Shown one piece after another: positions 7,660 through 15,060 of a DNA stretch of 64,000 nt. Position 1 is the stretch's first letter. Every line of letters starts with the position of its first letter. The position numbers and the translations under genes are program-made. A model generated the notes under the pieces. The model did not search any database. It was not told the DNA's origin and saw only the letters and a list, made by a program, of their open reading frames with translations. Source of the stretch: Oscillospiraceae bacterium (GTDB lineage Bacteria > Bacillota > Clostridia > Oscillospirales > Ruminococcaceae); contig JAJQBX010000032.1 in assembly GCA_021203065.1 (NCBI GenBank), positions 1 to 64,000 on the forward strand, read 5' to 3'.

Positions 7660-8555
7660 TTCTTTTTCTCCTCTTCACTGTAGATATTCATAAAGTATTG
7701 CTCCAAGTTTTCGTGATTCTCGTCTATTGAGACGACTGGCAGGTTGCCAATTGCTTTGAACATCCTGTCCGTTTCGGATGCAAGTATGCTCAAACTCGCT
7801 TCACTGCCATTAACTTTAGCTTCCGGAATAAGCCCTGCGAATTTCTCCGCTGCAGTGCGGTCGCCGAAGACTATTCTATAGTTCCTCGGCGTCCCGTGCC
7901 GCAGCTCAGAAAGGCTCAAGATGCTTTCAATTTTACCGTTACCAATAATGGCAACCCTGTCGCAGACATCCTCGATCTCCTCGAAGATATGGCTCGACAT
8001 GAAAATGGTTCTGCCCTTTTGCTTCTCTTCACGGACAAGCTCCAAGAACGTCTCCCTCATCAGCGGGTCAAGACCGGTTGTCGGCTCATCCATGATGAGA
8101 ATCTCCTTGTCGCCCATGAGAGCCGCAACGATGGCGGTTTTCTGCTTCATGCCCTTGCTCATCCGCTTTAAGTTCGCCGACGGGTCGAGCCCGAGCTTAT
8201 CTATGAGATAGTTCATATAGGTGAAATCTTTAACGCCCAAGAACTCGGCTTGCACTCTGAAGAAATCTGTTCCGGTCTTTACATCCGGAAAAGCGATTTC
8301 GCCCGGAATATAGCTGACGTTTTTCATTACTTCGGGAGCATGATTCCAAGGATTGAGACCGTTTACTGTCACTTCTCCCGAATCTGGCTTCAGAAAGCCC
8401 ATCATGTGACGGATGGTGGTGGTTTTTCCTGACCCGTTAGTGCCGAGGTATCCGAAAACCTCGCCCTTTTGTATATCGAGCGATATATCGAACAGACCAC
8501 GGTTATATCCATAGTCTTTGGTGAGGTTTCGTACCGAGATAATACTTTCGCTCAT
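7656..8555 (-). CDS. ABC transporter ATP-binding protein (second of two)
   Basis: A 299-residue ATPase with Walker A GTNGSGKTTT, signature region MSKGMKQK (a common variant in ABC-2 export ATPases), Walker B LIMDEPTTGLDP and an SSHIFEEIE H-loop. The last 90 residues form the DrrA-like C-terminal extension. It overlaps the neighbours on both sides by 4 bases (ATGA junctions), so it is translationally coupled to the paralogous ATPase upstream and the permease downstream. The two ATPases probably form a heterodimer on the one permease, or the permease may dimerise. Confidence 0.88.
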   Translation of the reverse strand: MSESIISVRNLTKDYGYNRGLFDISLDIQKGEVFGYLGTNGSGKTTTIRHMMGFLKPDSGEVTVNGLNPWNHAPEVMKNVSYIPGEIAFPDVKTGTDFFRVQAEFLGVKDFTYMNYLIDKLGLDPSANLKRMSKGMKQKTAIVAALMGDKEILIMDEPTTGLDPLMRETFLELVREEKQKGRTIFMSSHIFEEIEDVCDRVAIIGNGKIESILSLSELRHGTPRNYRIVFGDRTAAEKFAGLIPEAKVNGSEASLSILASETDRMFKAIGNLPVVSIDENHENLEQYFMNIYSEEEKKK

Positions 8556-9466
8556 CTGCTCACCCCCTCAAAATGATGACCTGTGTCGTAGAAGCTCATG
8601 AAGTAGTCCTCCAAGGTGAAAGGAATCTCAACAAAGTCGGCGACGTTGTAATCGCCAAGACACCCTGTCAGCTCTCCAACCCTATTCGACTCAATCTGAA
8701 CACGGGCTCTCAGCTTGCCGTGGTTCTTTGAAGTAAACCTGAACGGCTTTTCTATAAAGCTGAGATAGGACTGTTCGTCCCTGAATGTGACACGGTAGAT
8801 TCTGTCGTGGCTCGCCTTGAGCTCATCCGACTTGAATTCTGATGCAATCTTGCCGTCACGGATTATAGCGATCCTGTCGCAGGAGGCGTCAACCTCGTGG
8901 AAAATATGGGAGGAGAGGAAGATGGTCTTGCCCCGTTCTTTTTCCTCCTTGACGAAGTCGATAAACGTCTCCTGCATGACGGGATCCAATCCGGAGGTTG
9001 GTTCGTCCAGAATAAGAATATCCGGGTCGTGCATGAAAGCCGTAACGACTGCAAGCTTCCTCTTGACTCCAAGGCTCATCCGCTTGATGCTGATGTCCGG
9101 GTCGAGGTCGAATTTGTCGAGCAGCATTTTAAGGTAGTCGTCGTTTTTTGTGTGGCGCATGCCCTCCATCATCTTAAGGAAGTCCGTTCCCGAAAGCCCC
9201 TGAGGAAGAGTGACCTCTCCCGGAAGATAGCCTACGGTGTTTTTAAGCTCAGCTGAGTGCTCCCAGCTGTCCTTGCCTGAAATGGAGGTCTTGCCCTCCT
9301 GAGGCTTTGAAAAGCCCATTAAATGTCGTATAGTAGTCGTCTTCCCGGCACCGTTAGGTCCCAAGAAGCCATAGCATTCGCCTTTTTTAACCTGAATAGA
9401 CACATCAAACACACCACGACCGTGACCGTAGTCTTTTGTGAGATGGTCCACAGAAATTACTGGCAT
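8552..9466 (-). CDS. ABC transporter ATP-binding protein (first of two)
   Basis: A 304-residue ATPase with Walker A GPNGAGKTTT, signature MSLGVKRK, Walker B LILDEPTSGLDP and an SSHIFHEVD H-loop. It is the first gene of the five-gene efflux operon: AAGGAGG precedes the ATG by 6-7 bases, and the promoter at 9512-9539 with a TetR-type operator over its start site is immediately upstream. Paralogous to the next gene. Likely role: energising export of a toxic compound sensed by the TetR protein encoded at 13272. Confidence 0.88.
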   Translation of the reverse strand: MPVISVDHLTKDYGHGRGVFDVSIQVKKGECYGFLGPNGAGKTTTIRHLMGFSKPQEGKTSISGKDSWEHSAELKNTVGYLPGEVTLPQGLSGTDFLKMMEGMRHTKNDDYLKMLLDKFDLDPDISIKRMSLGVKRKLAVVTAFMHDPDILILDEPTSGLDPVMQETFIDFVKEEKERGKTIFLSSHIFHEVDASCDRIAIIRDGKIASEFKSDELKASHDRIYRVTFRDEQSYLSFIEKPFRFTSKNHGKLRARVQIESNRVGELTGCLGDYNVADFVEIPFTLEDYFMSFYDTGHHFEGVSR

Positions 9467-9482
9467 ATAATTCCTCCTTGTT

Positions 9483-9566
9483 ATTATCCAACAACCTGTT
9501 GTATAATAAATATTATACTCAGTACAGATGAGTTATCAACCCTCAATTTTTCATGAGGTGTCGGAT
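9483..9566 (-). promoter_or_regulatory. TetR-type operator/promoter repeat, copy A (efflux operon)
   Basis: On the minus strand TTGATA (9534-9539), 16 bases, TATAAT (9512-9517) form the promoter of the efflux operon. The predicted start site at about 9505 falls at the edge of the imperfect palindrome ATCCAACAACCTGTTGTAT (9486-9504; 8-bp arms with one mismatch around ACC), a size and position typical of TetR-family operators. A further inverted half-site TGTCGGAT is at 9559-9566, and a small CCTCA/TGAGG hairpin lies between. The 84 bases align without gaps to 13166-13249 at about 83% identity (counted by hand). Confidence 0.75.
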
Positions 9567-9584
9567 AGTTTACAGACGGTTCAA

Positions 9585-10562
9585 TCACGAAAAGTATTTG
9601 CAGAATTCCTTGTAGTTATAGTCCTTTTCCGGTCTGCACATGACAGCGAAATCGATAGAATCAAACAGCATTTCAGCCAGCTTTCCAGCATAGGAAAAGC
9701 TCATAATCGTCTTATAGAACAGTCTGGATACGAGATGGGCATCATTTCCATAAACTCCGCAGCCGAATGCGCCCAGAATCAGGTGACGATATTTTTCAGC
9801 TGCGGCAACCGTCAGCATTCCACGGATTCTCGTTTCGAGCATGCTTTCATACTCATCTTGTGTCATTCCCTCAAGCCCCATGCGAATCATCGGGGCGGCG
9901 CAGGACATAACCGAAATCTGAAACGGCTCGGCGAGTGTTTCAGAAGAGCTGTCTTTTATAACCTCGACATTGTGAGACATGATAATTCCATGTGAACCCA
10001 TGTGGGTTTTGAGTGCGTTGTTATAATCGTAATACTTTTTTGCATTCTCACTTTCGAGCGACCAAAGAAGAGTCGATCGCCTTGAAAGGTCTTCCTCCTG
10101 TGCACTTGCACCTTTTCTGGTGTGACCTCCCGGCTCAGTTGCGCTTGCAAGGTTCAGAACAAGAACTTTCTGAGAGAAATCGCCCGATTTTTTCATTTCT
10201 ATGAATCTTCTCTTCGCCAGAACGAGTGCATCCTCATTTTCACAGCTGAAAATCCAGTTGATTTCACGTTCAGTTGACAATTCCGTAACCGGAGCTGATT
10301 TTTCGATAGATTCAATATCTTCCGGAAGATAGACCATTGATTCTCTCATTTCATCCGCAGAGAAGCTAAGGTTTATACTCCTGCCGTTCTTCTCATAAGA
10401 GCCTTTTTCGAGAATACTGAGTGTGTCGTCGAGAATTCTGATATTTTCAAGTCTGCGCTTCTCCTTTTCGGCGTCACGAGCCTTGATTTCCGATTCAGTC
10501 AAGCCTTTGTTTTCGGCTTCCCGCATTTTCTGGGCAAGCTCTTTCATTCCCTCTTCGGTCAT
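9585..10562 (-). CDS. PARG-type macrodomain, predicted poly/mono-ADP-ribose hydrolase (TIGR02452-like)
   Basis: A 325-residue protein of the bacterial PARG-like macrodomain group. The segment EPGGHTRKGASAQEEDL (about 143-159) matches the PARG signature, a Gly-rich loop followed by QEE, the second Glu being the catalytic acid in characterised bacterial PARGs; the usual third Gly is His here. A second loop GAFGCGVYGND (near 263-273) fits the phosphate-binding loop of macrodomains. The first 55 residues are charged and helical. Its start overlaps the stop of the upstream sirtuin gene (TAATG), so the ADP-ribosylation writer and eraser are probably translationally coupled. Predicted job: removing ADP-ribose placed by the two sirtuins (inference). 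Confidence 0.82.
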   Translation of the reverse strand: MTEEGMKELAQKMREAENKGLTESEIKARDAEKEKRRLENIRILDDTLSILEKGSYEKNGRSINLSFSADEMRESMVYLPEDIESIEKSAPVTELSTEREINWIFSCENEDALVLAKRRFIEMKKSGDFSQKVLVLNLASATEPGGHTRKGASAQEEDLSRRSTLLWSLESENAKKYYDYNNALKTHMGSHGIIMSHNVEVIKDSSSETLAEPFQISVMSCAAPMIRMGLEGMTQDEYESMLETRIRGMLTVAAAEKYRHLILGAFGCGVYGNDAHLVSRLFYKTIMSFSYAGKLAEMLFDSIDFAVMCRPEKDYNYKEFCKYFS

Positions 10563-11269
10563 TATCTTTTCTCCTCTTCTTTCAGCTTCCGGAAAACGTC
10601 GTCCGACGGTTCCCGGATGTTCAGATCCGCAACCCTGTCAAATGCAGTCCTCCCGGGATTTATCTGAACTATAACAGCATCGCTTCTCCGGTAGCCCCAG
10701 TATGCGCTGCCGTAGTAGCCGTTTGTGCCGATGACAATTATAAGGTCGGCTTTTGAAATCCATTTCTGTGCATCTCTGACTCCGTCGTCCCACAGCCCGA
10801 TGTGGCTGTAAAGCTCCCACGGGAGAATGGTCCCGCCACAGGAATCGCACTTTGGTAGTTCATCCCGATTCCATATTTCATAGCCGTCAAAGTGCTTGCC
10901 GCAATCCTTGCAGCGGTTGATCTGGAAGCTGCCCTGAATCTCGGCGACATTTTGTGAGCCTGCTATCGTGTGCATGCAGTCCTCATTGGTGGTGATTATC
11001 CCGATGAGCCTGCCATCACGTTCCAGATCGGCAAGCGCATAGTGACTGAGGCTTGGCTTATAGTGGTGCATTGCCTTGACGTAGGATGTCAGAAATGACT
11101 CACTTTCAAAACCGCCTCCCGGACGGATCGCTCGGGAAAGCTGAGAGTATGTGACTCCTCCGCCGGAGACAGATATTCCAGCACCGGTTATTGCGACTAT
11201 ACTGTGGCTGTTGTCTACATAGTCAGCGAACTGCTTTATCTTGTCAAATGAATTCGATTTAGAGAACAT
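10562..11269 (-). CDS. Divergent Sir2-family protein, class-M-like (paralog 2)
   Basis: A 235-residue Sir2 protein with the Rossmann motif GAGIS (29-33), TTNED (93-97, usually TQNxD), zinc Cys pairs CKDC and CDSC (120, 123, 141, 144) and the late VIGTNG and QINPG motifs. The catalytic His of deacylase sirtuins is replaced by Gln in EIQGSF (Gln 112), and the SGIPDFR cofactor segment is not recognisable. His-to-Gln replacement is known in class M sirtuins (SirTM), which transfer ADP-ribose to proteins instead of deacylating them. The gene overlaps its paralog upstream by 11 bases and the PARG gene downstream by 1. Predicted protein ADP-ribosyltransferase; an inactive binding paralog is the alternative. 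Confidence 0.8.
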   Translation of the reverse strand: MFSKSNSFDKIKQFADYVDNSHSIVAITGAGISVSGGGVTYSQLSRAIRPGGGFESESFLTSYVKAMHHYKPSLSHYALADLERDGRLIGIITTNEDCMHTIAGSQNVAEIQGSFQINRCKDCGKHFDGYEIWNRDELPKCDSCGGTILPWELYSHIGLWDDGVRDAQKWISKADLIIVIGTNGYYGSAYWGYRRSDAVIVQINPGRTAFDRVADLNIREPSDDVFRKLKEEEKR

Positions 11270-12008
11270 TTCTGGGTCTCTCCCATTCGTCCATCACTTC
11301 GCCTAATACCTCTGCGGCATCGGCGTGGATATTCCAGTCGGCAATCTGATCGAGCTGAGTTTCCGACGGATTTATCTGGACGAGCCTTGTGCCTTTTCTC
11401 ATTTTCTTAAGATACTCATCGCTCCTAAAGCCGGTAGTGCCGATGATGATAACAAGATCCGCCTCCGAAATCATCTCGGAGGCTTTTGTCATGCTCTCTT
11501 TCGAGACCTGCTCAGCTATCTTGTTCTCCCGACAGAACATCGTCGGCATCAGGGGAGAGCCGCACTTCTCGCAGGTTGGAGTGTGTCCATGATTCCAGAT
11601 TTTGTAGCCAAAATGCCTTGTTCCGCAGTCTACACAGATATTATCCTGAAAGCTTCCCTGAAACTCAACGACGTTCTTTGAACCGGCTATAGTGTGCAGA
11701 CAGTCCATATTCTGAGTGACGATTCCATAGAGCAAACCACACTTTTCAAGAGTCGCAAGCTGCTTATGAACCTCACTCGGACCTTTTATAAATGTAGCGT
11801 CTAAAAACGAAGTCTTGACTATTCTGTAGAACTCATCAGGATTGCTTCTTACAAAAGAGGGCGAGAGAACCTGCCTTGAATTCATCAGCCCAACGCTCTG
11901 CTTGAGCCGCCTCATTCCATATAAATAGGAGATTCCTGCACCCGTTACTGCAACAGTCCTGTTACTGCCCTTCATATATTCTCTCAACTGTTCTGATTCG
12001 TATCTCAT
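11259..12008 (-). CDS. Divergent Sir2-family protein, class-M-like (paralog 1)
   Basis: A 249-residue paralog of the next gene: GAGIS at 23-27, the canonical TQNMDCLH at 98-105, EFQGSF at 115-120 with Gln 117 where deacylases have the catalytic His, and zinc Cys at 125, 128, 146 and 149. The PDFR segment is again missing. Keeping TQN makes it the more likely active member of the pair. The first helix YESEQLREYMKGSNRTVAVTGAG is typical of the family start. GGAGATG precedes the ATG. In known SirTM operons a macrodomain hydrolase is a partner, as here, but the lipoate ligase and GcvH-like target of those operons are not seen in this window. Confidence 0.82.
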   Translation of the reverse strand: MRYESEQLREYMKGSNRTVAVTGAGISYLYGMRRLKQSVGLMNSRQVLSPSFVRSNPDEFYRIVKTSFLDATFIKGPSEVHKQLATLEKCGLLYGIVTQNMDCLHTIAGSKNVVEFQGSFQDNICVDCGTRHFGYKIWNHGHTPTCEKCGSPLMPTMFCRENKIAEQVSKESMTKASEMISEADLVIIIGTTGFRSDEYLKKMRKGTRLVQINPSETQLDQIADWNIHADAAEVLGEVMDEWERPRNVL

Positions 12009-12032
12009 AAACTCATCTCCAGACTTTTAAGC

Positions 12033-12078
12033 GTGCCCACAAGCACCAGCCCACCAAATCGTTGCTTCTTCGGTGGGC
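12033..12078 (-). other. Two hairpins in the leader of the sirtuin genes
   Basis: The 114-base gap between the nitroreductase and sirtuin genes has GCCCACC (12049-12055) pairing with GGTGGGC (12072-12078), and a smaller GTGC/GCAC hairpin at 12033-12046. Neither is followed by a T-run on the minus strand, so they look like processing, stabilising or weak termination structures rather than a proper terminator. Confidence 0.4.
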
Positions 12079-12122
12079 GGTGTCTCATATATGTGACTTG
12101 TGGAGGTACTGACTGCCAATAA

Positions 12123-12797
12123 TTACTTCCAAGTGAAGTTTTCCTTTCCGGCACCAAGCTCAAAGAAATACTTGCTGATTCCAAGGTCTGAATCTGCAAA
12201 GGAAACATCCGGACAGGTCATTGAAACCTCGTTGCCAGAGCCTTTTATCACGAACTCTTGCCTGTTCATTCCGGTAGGAGCCAAAAGTGCCGCTTTAACT
12301 CCTGCTTTGAACCAGTCGGGCGCATCTCCCTCATAGGAAGAAACCTCGCTTGCGGATTTTGATTTGTGCGGAACCCCCTGCTCCATACCGTAGCCGACAG
12401 CTACTATTCCGGTGATTTTGCCGCCGTTTCCGACAATGGAGTTTTTCTTGGCGTTCTTGCGGCTGAACATTCCGCCAACCCACCATGTGTTAAGACCCAA
12501 AGTCTGCGCATAGAGCATGAGGTCAGCACTTGCATATCCAAGCTTCACTTCCGTATCTGACTTATCCGGACCAGCTAAAATCATGTAGTTGTTGACGTTC
12601 TTAGACATCGTAGCGGCTATAATAGACGGAAGAGCCTCCTTGTTGTCGGTTTTAAGCTGGATGTTCAGACCGTGCTTTGAATTGTTCTCAGAGATTCTTG
12701 TGCGGAGCTTTTCGACAATATCGGCAGGAATCGCCTTGTTCTCGTACTTCCTGACGGTGTGCCTTGCGTTCATTGCTTCTTGCATTGTCATTTCCAT
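12123..12797 (-). CDS. Nitroreductase-family flavoprotein
   Basis: A 224-residue protein of the FMN nitroreductase fold, in the subgroup with the first domain described as putative TM nitroreductase. It opens MQEAMNARHTVRKYENKAIP, the usual RHSVRxF phosphate-binding start, contains GYASADLMLYAQTLGLNTWWVGGMF in the middle, and has a second half with KAALLAPTGMNRQEF, typical of the duplicated arrangement. Likely an NAD(P)H-dependent reductase of quinones or nitro compounds. It is 29 bases after the Cys-cluster gene, in the operon started at the TetR-controlled promoter 13195-13222, which suggests a detoxification role. Confidence 0.82.
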   Translation of the reverse strand: MEMTMQEAMNARHTVRKYENKAIPADIVEKLRTRISENNSKHGLNIQLKTDNKEALPSIIAATMSKNVNNYMILAGPDKSDTEVKLGYASADLMLYAQTLGLNTWWVGGMFSRKNAKKNSIVGNGGKITGIVAVGYGMEQGVPHKSKSASEVSSYEGDAPDWFKAGVKAALLAPTGMNRQEFVIKGSGNEVSMTCPDVSFADSDLGISKYFFELGAGKENFTWK

Positions 12798-12826
12798 GAT
12801 AATAGCCTCCTAAACTATTTGTTGTC

Positions 12827-13114
12827 TCACAGCCGGAAGGTCGTCACATAAGGGCAATCCTCCGGCAAAGTGGTATTAAACAGTGCCGTATATAAAGTCA
12901 GTTTTCCGCAGTGGTTGCACTTCTTGAATCGCTCGTCATATACACGGCACAGGTTTGTACTTGTGTCTAGATACTCACAGGGGTTGTCATAATGGATGAT
13001 AACCTTGCCGTCGGAGTCAACAGAGCGGGTGTAACAGCATTTTCCGCAGCGAGTGCACAGGGAATCCCAGTCTTTTCGCCACTTGAACCACTCTTTTATG
13101 ATCCGGACGCTCAT
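12827..13114 (-). CDS. YkgJ/YcgN-type cysteine-cluster protein
   Basis: A 95-residue protein with the zinc/iron-chelating Cys cluster CTRCGKCC near the start, then C-x5-LC and CNHC motifs, as in the YkgJ-like UPF0153 families. ATG 13114 was chosen because AGGAGG lies about 9 bases upstream; a longer TTG start at 13177 would fall within the operator and has no ribosome site. First gene of the minus-strand operon controlled from 13166-13249. Biochemical role unknown; the metal site suggests metal binding or redox sensing. Confidence 0.78.
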   Translation of the reverse strand: MSVRIIKEWFKWRKDWDSLCTRCGKCCYTRSVDSDGKVIIHYDNPCEYLDTSTNLCRVYDERFKKCNHCGKLTLYTALFNTTLPEDCPYVTTFRL

Positions 13115-13160
13115 AACAGCCGCCCTCCTCTCCGACAAAAAAATTACGGGAAGATTTGTC

Positions 13161-13249
13161 TTGACATTATCCAACAACCTGTTGTATAATATATATTATA
13201 CTCCGCTATGATGAAATATCAACCCTCAATTTTTTTGAGAGTGTCGGAT
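13161..13249. promoter_or_regulatory. Divergent TetR-type operator/promoter, copy B
   Basis: Plus strand: TTGACA (13161-13166), 18 bases, TATAAT (13185-13190) drives the TetR gene, with the palindrome ATCCAACAACCTGTTGTAT (13169-13187) filling the spacer, a classical autorepression layout. Minus strand: TTGATA (13217-13222), 16 bases, TATAAT (13195-13200) drives the Cys-cluster/nitroreductase/sirtuin operon with the same palindrome at its start site. An inverted half-site TGTCGGAT (13242-13249) and a CTCAA/TTGAG hairpin (13225-13239) also match copy A at 9483-9566. Confidence 0.8.
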
Positions 13250-13271
13250 GATTATAAAGAGGCGATTATAA

Positions 13272-13856
13272 ATGAAGAAACAACCAGAAATCACGGAAAG
13301 GACAAGGCAGAAATTTGTGAATGCATTCTGGGAGCTTGCCCGAGCAAAACCGGTCTCAAAGATTGCAGTCAGTGAGCTGACCCGTCTTGCAGGCTACAAC
13401 CGCAGTACGTTTTATGAATACTTTCTCGACACCGACGACCTGCTCACCTATGTCGAAGATAAGCTTATAGAGGAAGTAGGGGAAGTTGCTAAGAAATCCA
13501 TGTCGAAAGACGAAGCTCCTACAGAATTCTTCCGGATGGTGTTTGCCGCCGTGAATGAGAAAATCTATATTTTGGTCGGTCCGAACGGCGACAGCAGCTT
13601 TTTGCCAAGAGTCAGAACCGAGCTTATTCCTCTCGCCTCACAATACCTCCCGATAAGACCGGACACCAAAAATTTCGATTATCTTGTTGCATTCGTCAAC
13701 TCAGCCATGTTCGGTCTCTTGGAGCATTGGCATGATAAAAACAAGGACATCAGCCCCGAAGAAATCAGCGAAATGATGCAGAGACTGGTGTTCGGAGGAG
13801 TCAGGGAATATATTGAGGACAGTGGACAGTGTTTACCTGTGAGCCAGCTCACATAA
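13272..13856 (+). CDS. TetR/AcrR-family transcriptional repressor
   Basis: A 194-residue protein with an N-terminal TetR helix-turn-helix: TRQKFVNAFWELARAKPVSKIAVSELTRLAGYNRSTFYEYF spans the whole DNA-binding domain (about 9-46), with RSTFYEYF as the usual recognition helix end. The C-terminal part is the family's variable ligand and dimerisation domain. GAGGCG is 8 bases before the ATG. Its promoter contains the palindrome also found in front of the efflux operon 9466-2793, so it most likely represses itself, the divergent sirtuin operon and the distant efflux operon. The inducer is unknown, probably an exported toxic compound. Confidence 0.88.
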   Translation: MKKQPEITERTRQKFVNAFWELARAKPVSKIAVSELTRLAGYNRSTFYEYFLDTDDLLTYVEDKLIEEVGEVAKKSMSKDEAPTEFFRMVFAAVNEKIYILVGPNGDSSFLPRVRTELIPLASQYLPIRPDTKNFDYLVAFVNSAMFGLLEHWHDKNKDISPEEISEMMQRLVFGGVREYIEDSGQCLPVSQLT

Positions 13857-13895
13857 ATGCGTTTTTTCGGTACAACCAGCAGCCACCTATAATAA

Positions 13896-13930
13896 AGAAG
13901 AAAGCCGACGTGATGAGCGTCGGTTTTCTT
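13896..13930 (+). terminator. Terminator of the TetR gene, GCCGACG type (copy 2)
   Basis: GAAAGCCGACG pairs with CGTCGGTTTTC around loop TGATGAG, with a T-rich end. The stem is shared with 622-649. The hairpin is essentially the inverted copy of the one at 15028-15060, whose loop is CTCATCA. Confidence 0.8.
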
Positions 13931-14130
13931 GCTTTTGTGCACTTTCAACAATTTTCGCTTTGATTGTCGTCTCACTTTGTACTTGCGGAGGGGTAACGGT
14001 GTGTTATATGGCGGTGTATACATGGATACCACGTAAAATCCAGATTACAGCATCCGGATCGTCGGTGTTATGATATGCATACAGGGTAATAAACCTGTCT
14101 CGGAAACTATACTGTATGGAGGAAAATATT

Positions 14131-15021
14131 ATGAAAAAAAGAATTACATTAATCTTACTTATGGCACTGAGCGTCATTTTGATGTTCTCACTCACTTCCT
14201 GTGGAACGGCATCTGGAAAGAGCCAGTCTGCAATTTGTCAGGACATACAAAACGAGGATTCTATCTATTCTGACTGTGGTCTGAAAATCAACTCGTCGAC
14301 AATAACAAAGCGTCAGACAAATGTTGACAGTAAAACTGACTATGTCTGGATTGAGGTTGTTGCTTCCAATGACGAGTGCACTTACTATGCAGGATACGAA
14401 TTGACTTATGTCTTGTACAATGACGGATGGATATTGGAAGATTATTATAACGATTCTTATAGCTACAATGCGAAGAATAAAGTTTCACAAGCAGAAGCAG
14501 ATGAAGTTGTCGCAGCGAATTATGAGAGCTACGAATTCGTTTCCCGTGAAGATAGTGACAATTCTTCTATATTTACCTATAATGTCAGTAAAACGGAGGG
14601 ATATGTTTCAACGCAAAGAGTAGCTACTGTCGAATATAGTTTTCGCCCACGAAGGGGTTGGTATTATGAAACTTCAAGCTCTTATACGGGAGCGACTTGG
14701 AATATTGAGGGAGAATGGTACTATGATGACGGCACTAATTACATATGGGTTAATGTCATAGATGTTGACGAGTCATCCAAAACCATAACTGTGGAGTACG
14801 AGATGACATATTCGAAGTTTGGTACATGGCATAATTGCTCGGGGGATTTTGCATCTGATGGAGCTGTAATTTTAGCATATAACTACTATCAAGAGGCAAA
14901 TTATTTGCTAGACGACCCTTATCAAATTTACACAGCGGATCTTCCTGAAACAAAAGACAATCTTTGGATAAGGAATAACACGGGCGTCACGTGGTGCGGC
15001 GTTGCGTTAACAAAGAAATAA
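14131..15021 (+). CDS. Predicted secreted lipoprotein, function unknown
   Basis: A 296-residue protein with a lipoprotein signal: positive KKR, a hydrophobic stretch and the lipobox LTSC at about residue 24, so it should be anchored on the outer face of the membrane. The rest is rich in Tyr, Ser, Asp and Trp with beta-strand patterns (TATWNIEGEWYYDDGTNYIW), suggesting a beta-rich extracellular domain. No family recognised. ATG 14131 was chosen because GGAGG sits 9 bases upstream; the in-frame ATG at 14116 lies at that ribosome site. The coding DNA looks more AT-rich than its neighbours, and the gene is bracketed by mirrored hairpins, so it may be a later acquisition. No confident promoter was seen in 13931-14115. 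Confidence 0.75.
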   Translation: MKKRITLILLMALSVILMFSLTSCGTASGKSQSAICQDIQNEDSIYSDCGLKINSSTITKRQTNVDSKTDYVWIEVVASNDECTYYAGYELTYVLYNDGWILEDYYNDSYSYNAKNKVSQAEADEVVAANYESYEFVSREDSDNSSIFTYNVSKTEGYVSTQRVATVEYSFRPRRGWYYETSSSYTGATWNIEGEWYYDDGTNYIWVNVIDVDESSKTITVEYEMTYSKFGTWHNCSGDFASDGAVILAYNYYQEANYLLDDPYQIYTADLPETKDNLWIRNNTGVTWCGVALTKK

Positions 15022-15027
15022 AGAGTG

Positions 15028-15060
15028 CAAAAGCCGACGCTCATCACGTCGGCTTTTCTT
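15028..15060. terminator. Bidirectional terminator, GCCGACG type (copy 3)
   Basis: AAAAGCCGACG pairs with CGTCGGCTTTT around loop CTCATCA, with T-rich tracts on both sides. It serves the lipoprotein gene and the convergent Rrf2 gene, whose stop codon is at its edge. It is the reverse complement of the hairpin at 13896-13930 apart from minor end differences. Confidence 0.85.

Noticed and set aside
9478-9507. Plus-strand promoter in operator copy A (TTGTTA, 18 bases, TATAAT)
   Set aside because: No plus-strand gene follows it; it is probably a relic of the duplicated divergent promoter.
12033-12078. Terminator between nitroreductase and sirtuin genes
   Set aside because: The hairpins lack a T-run on the minus strand; kept only as a leader structure of uncertain role.
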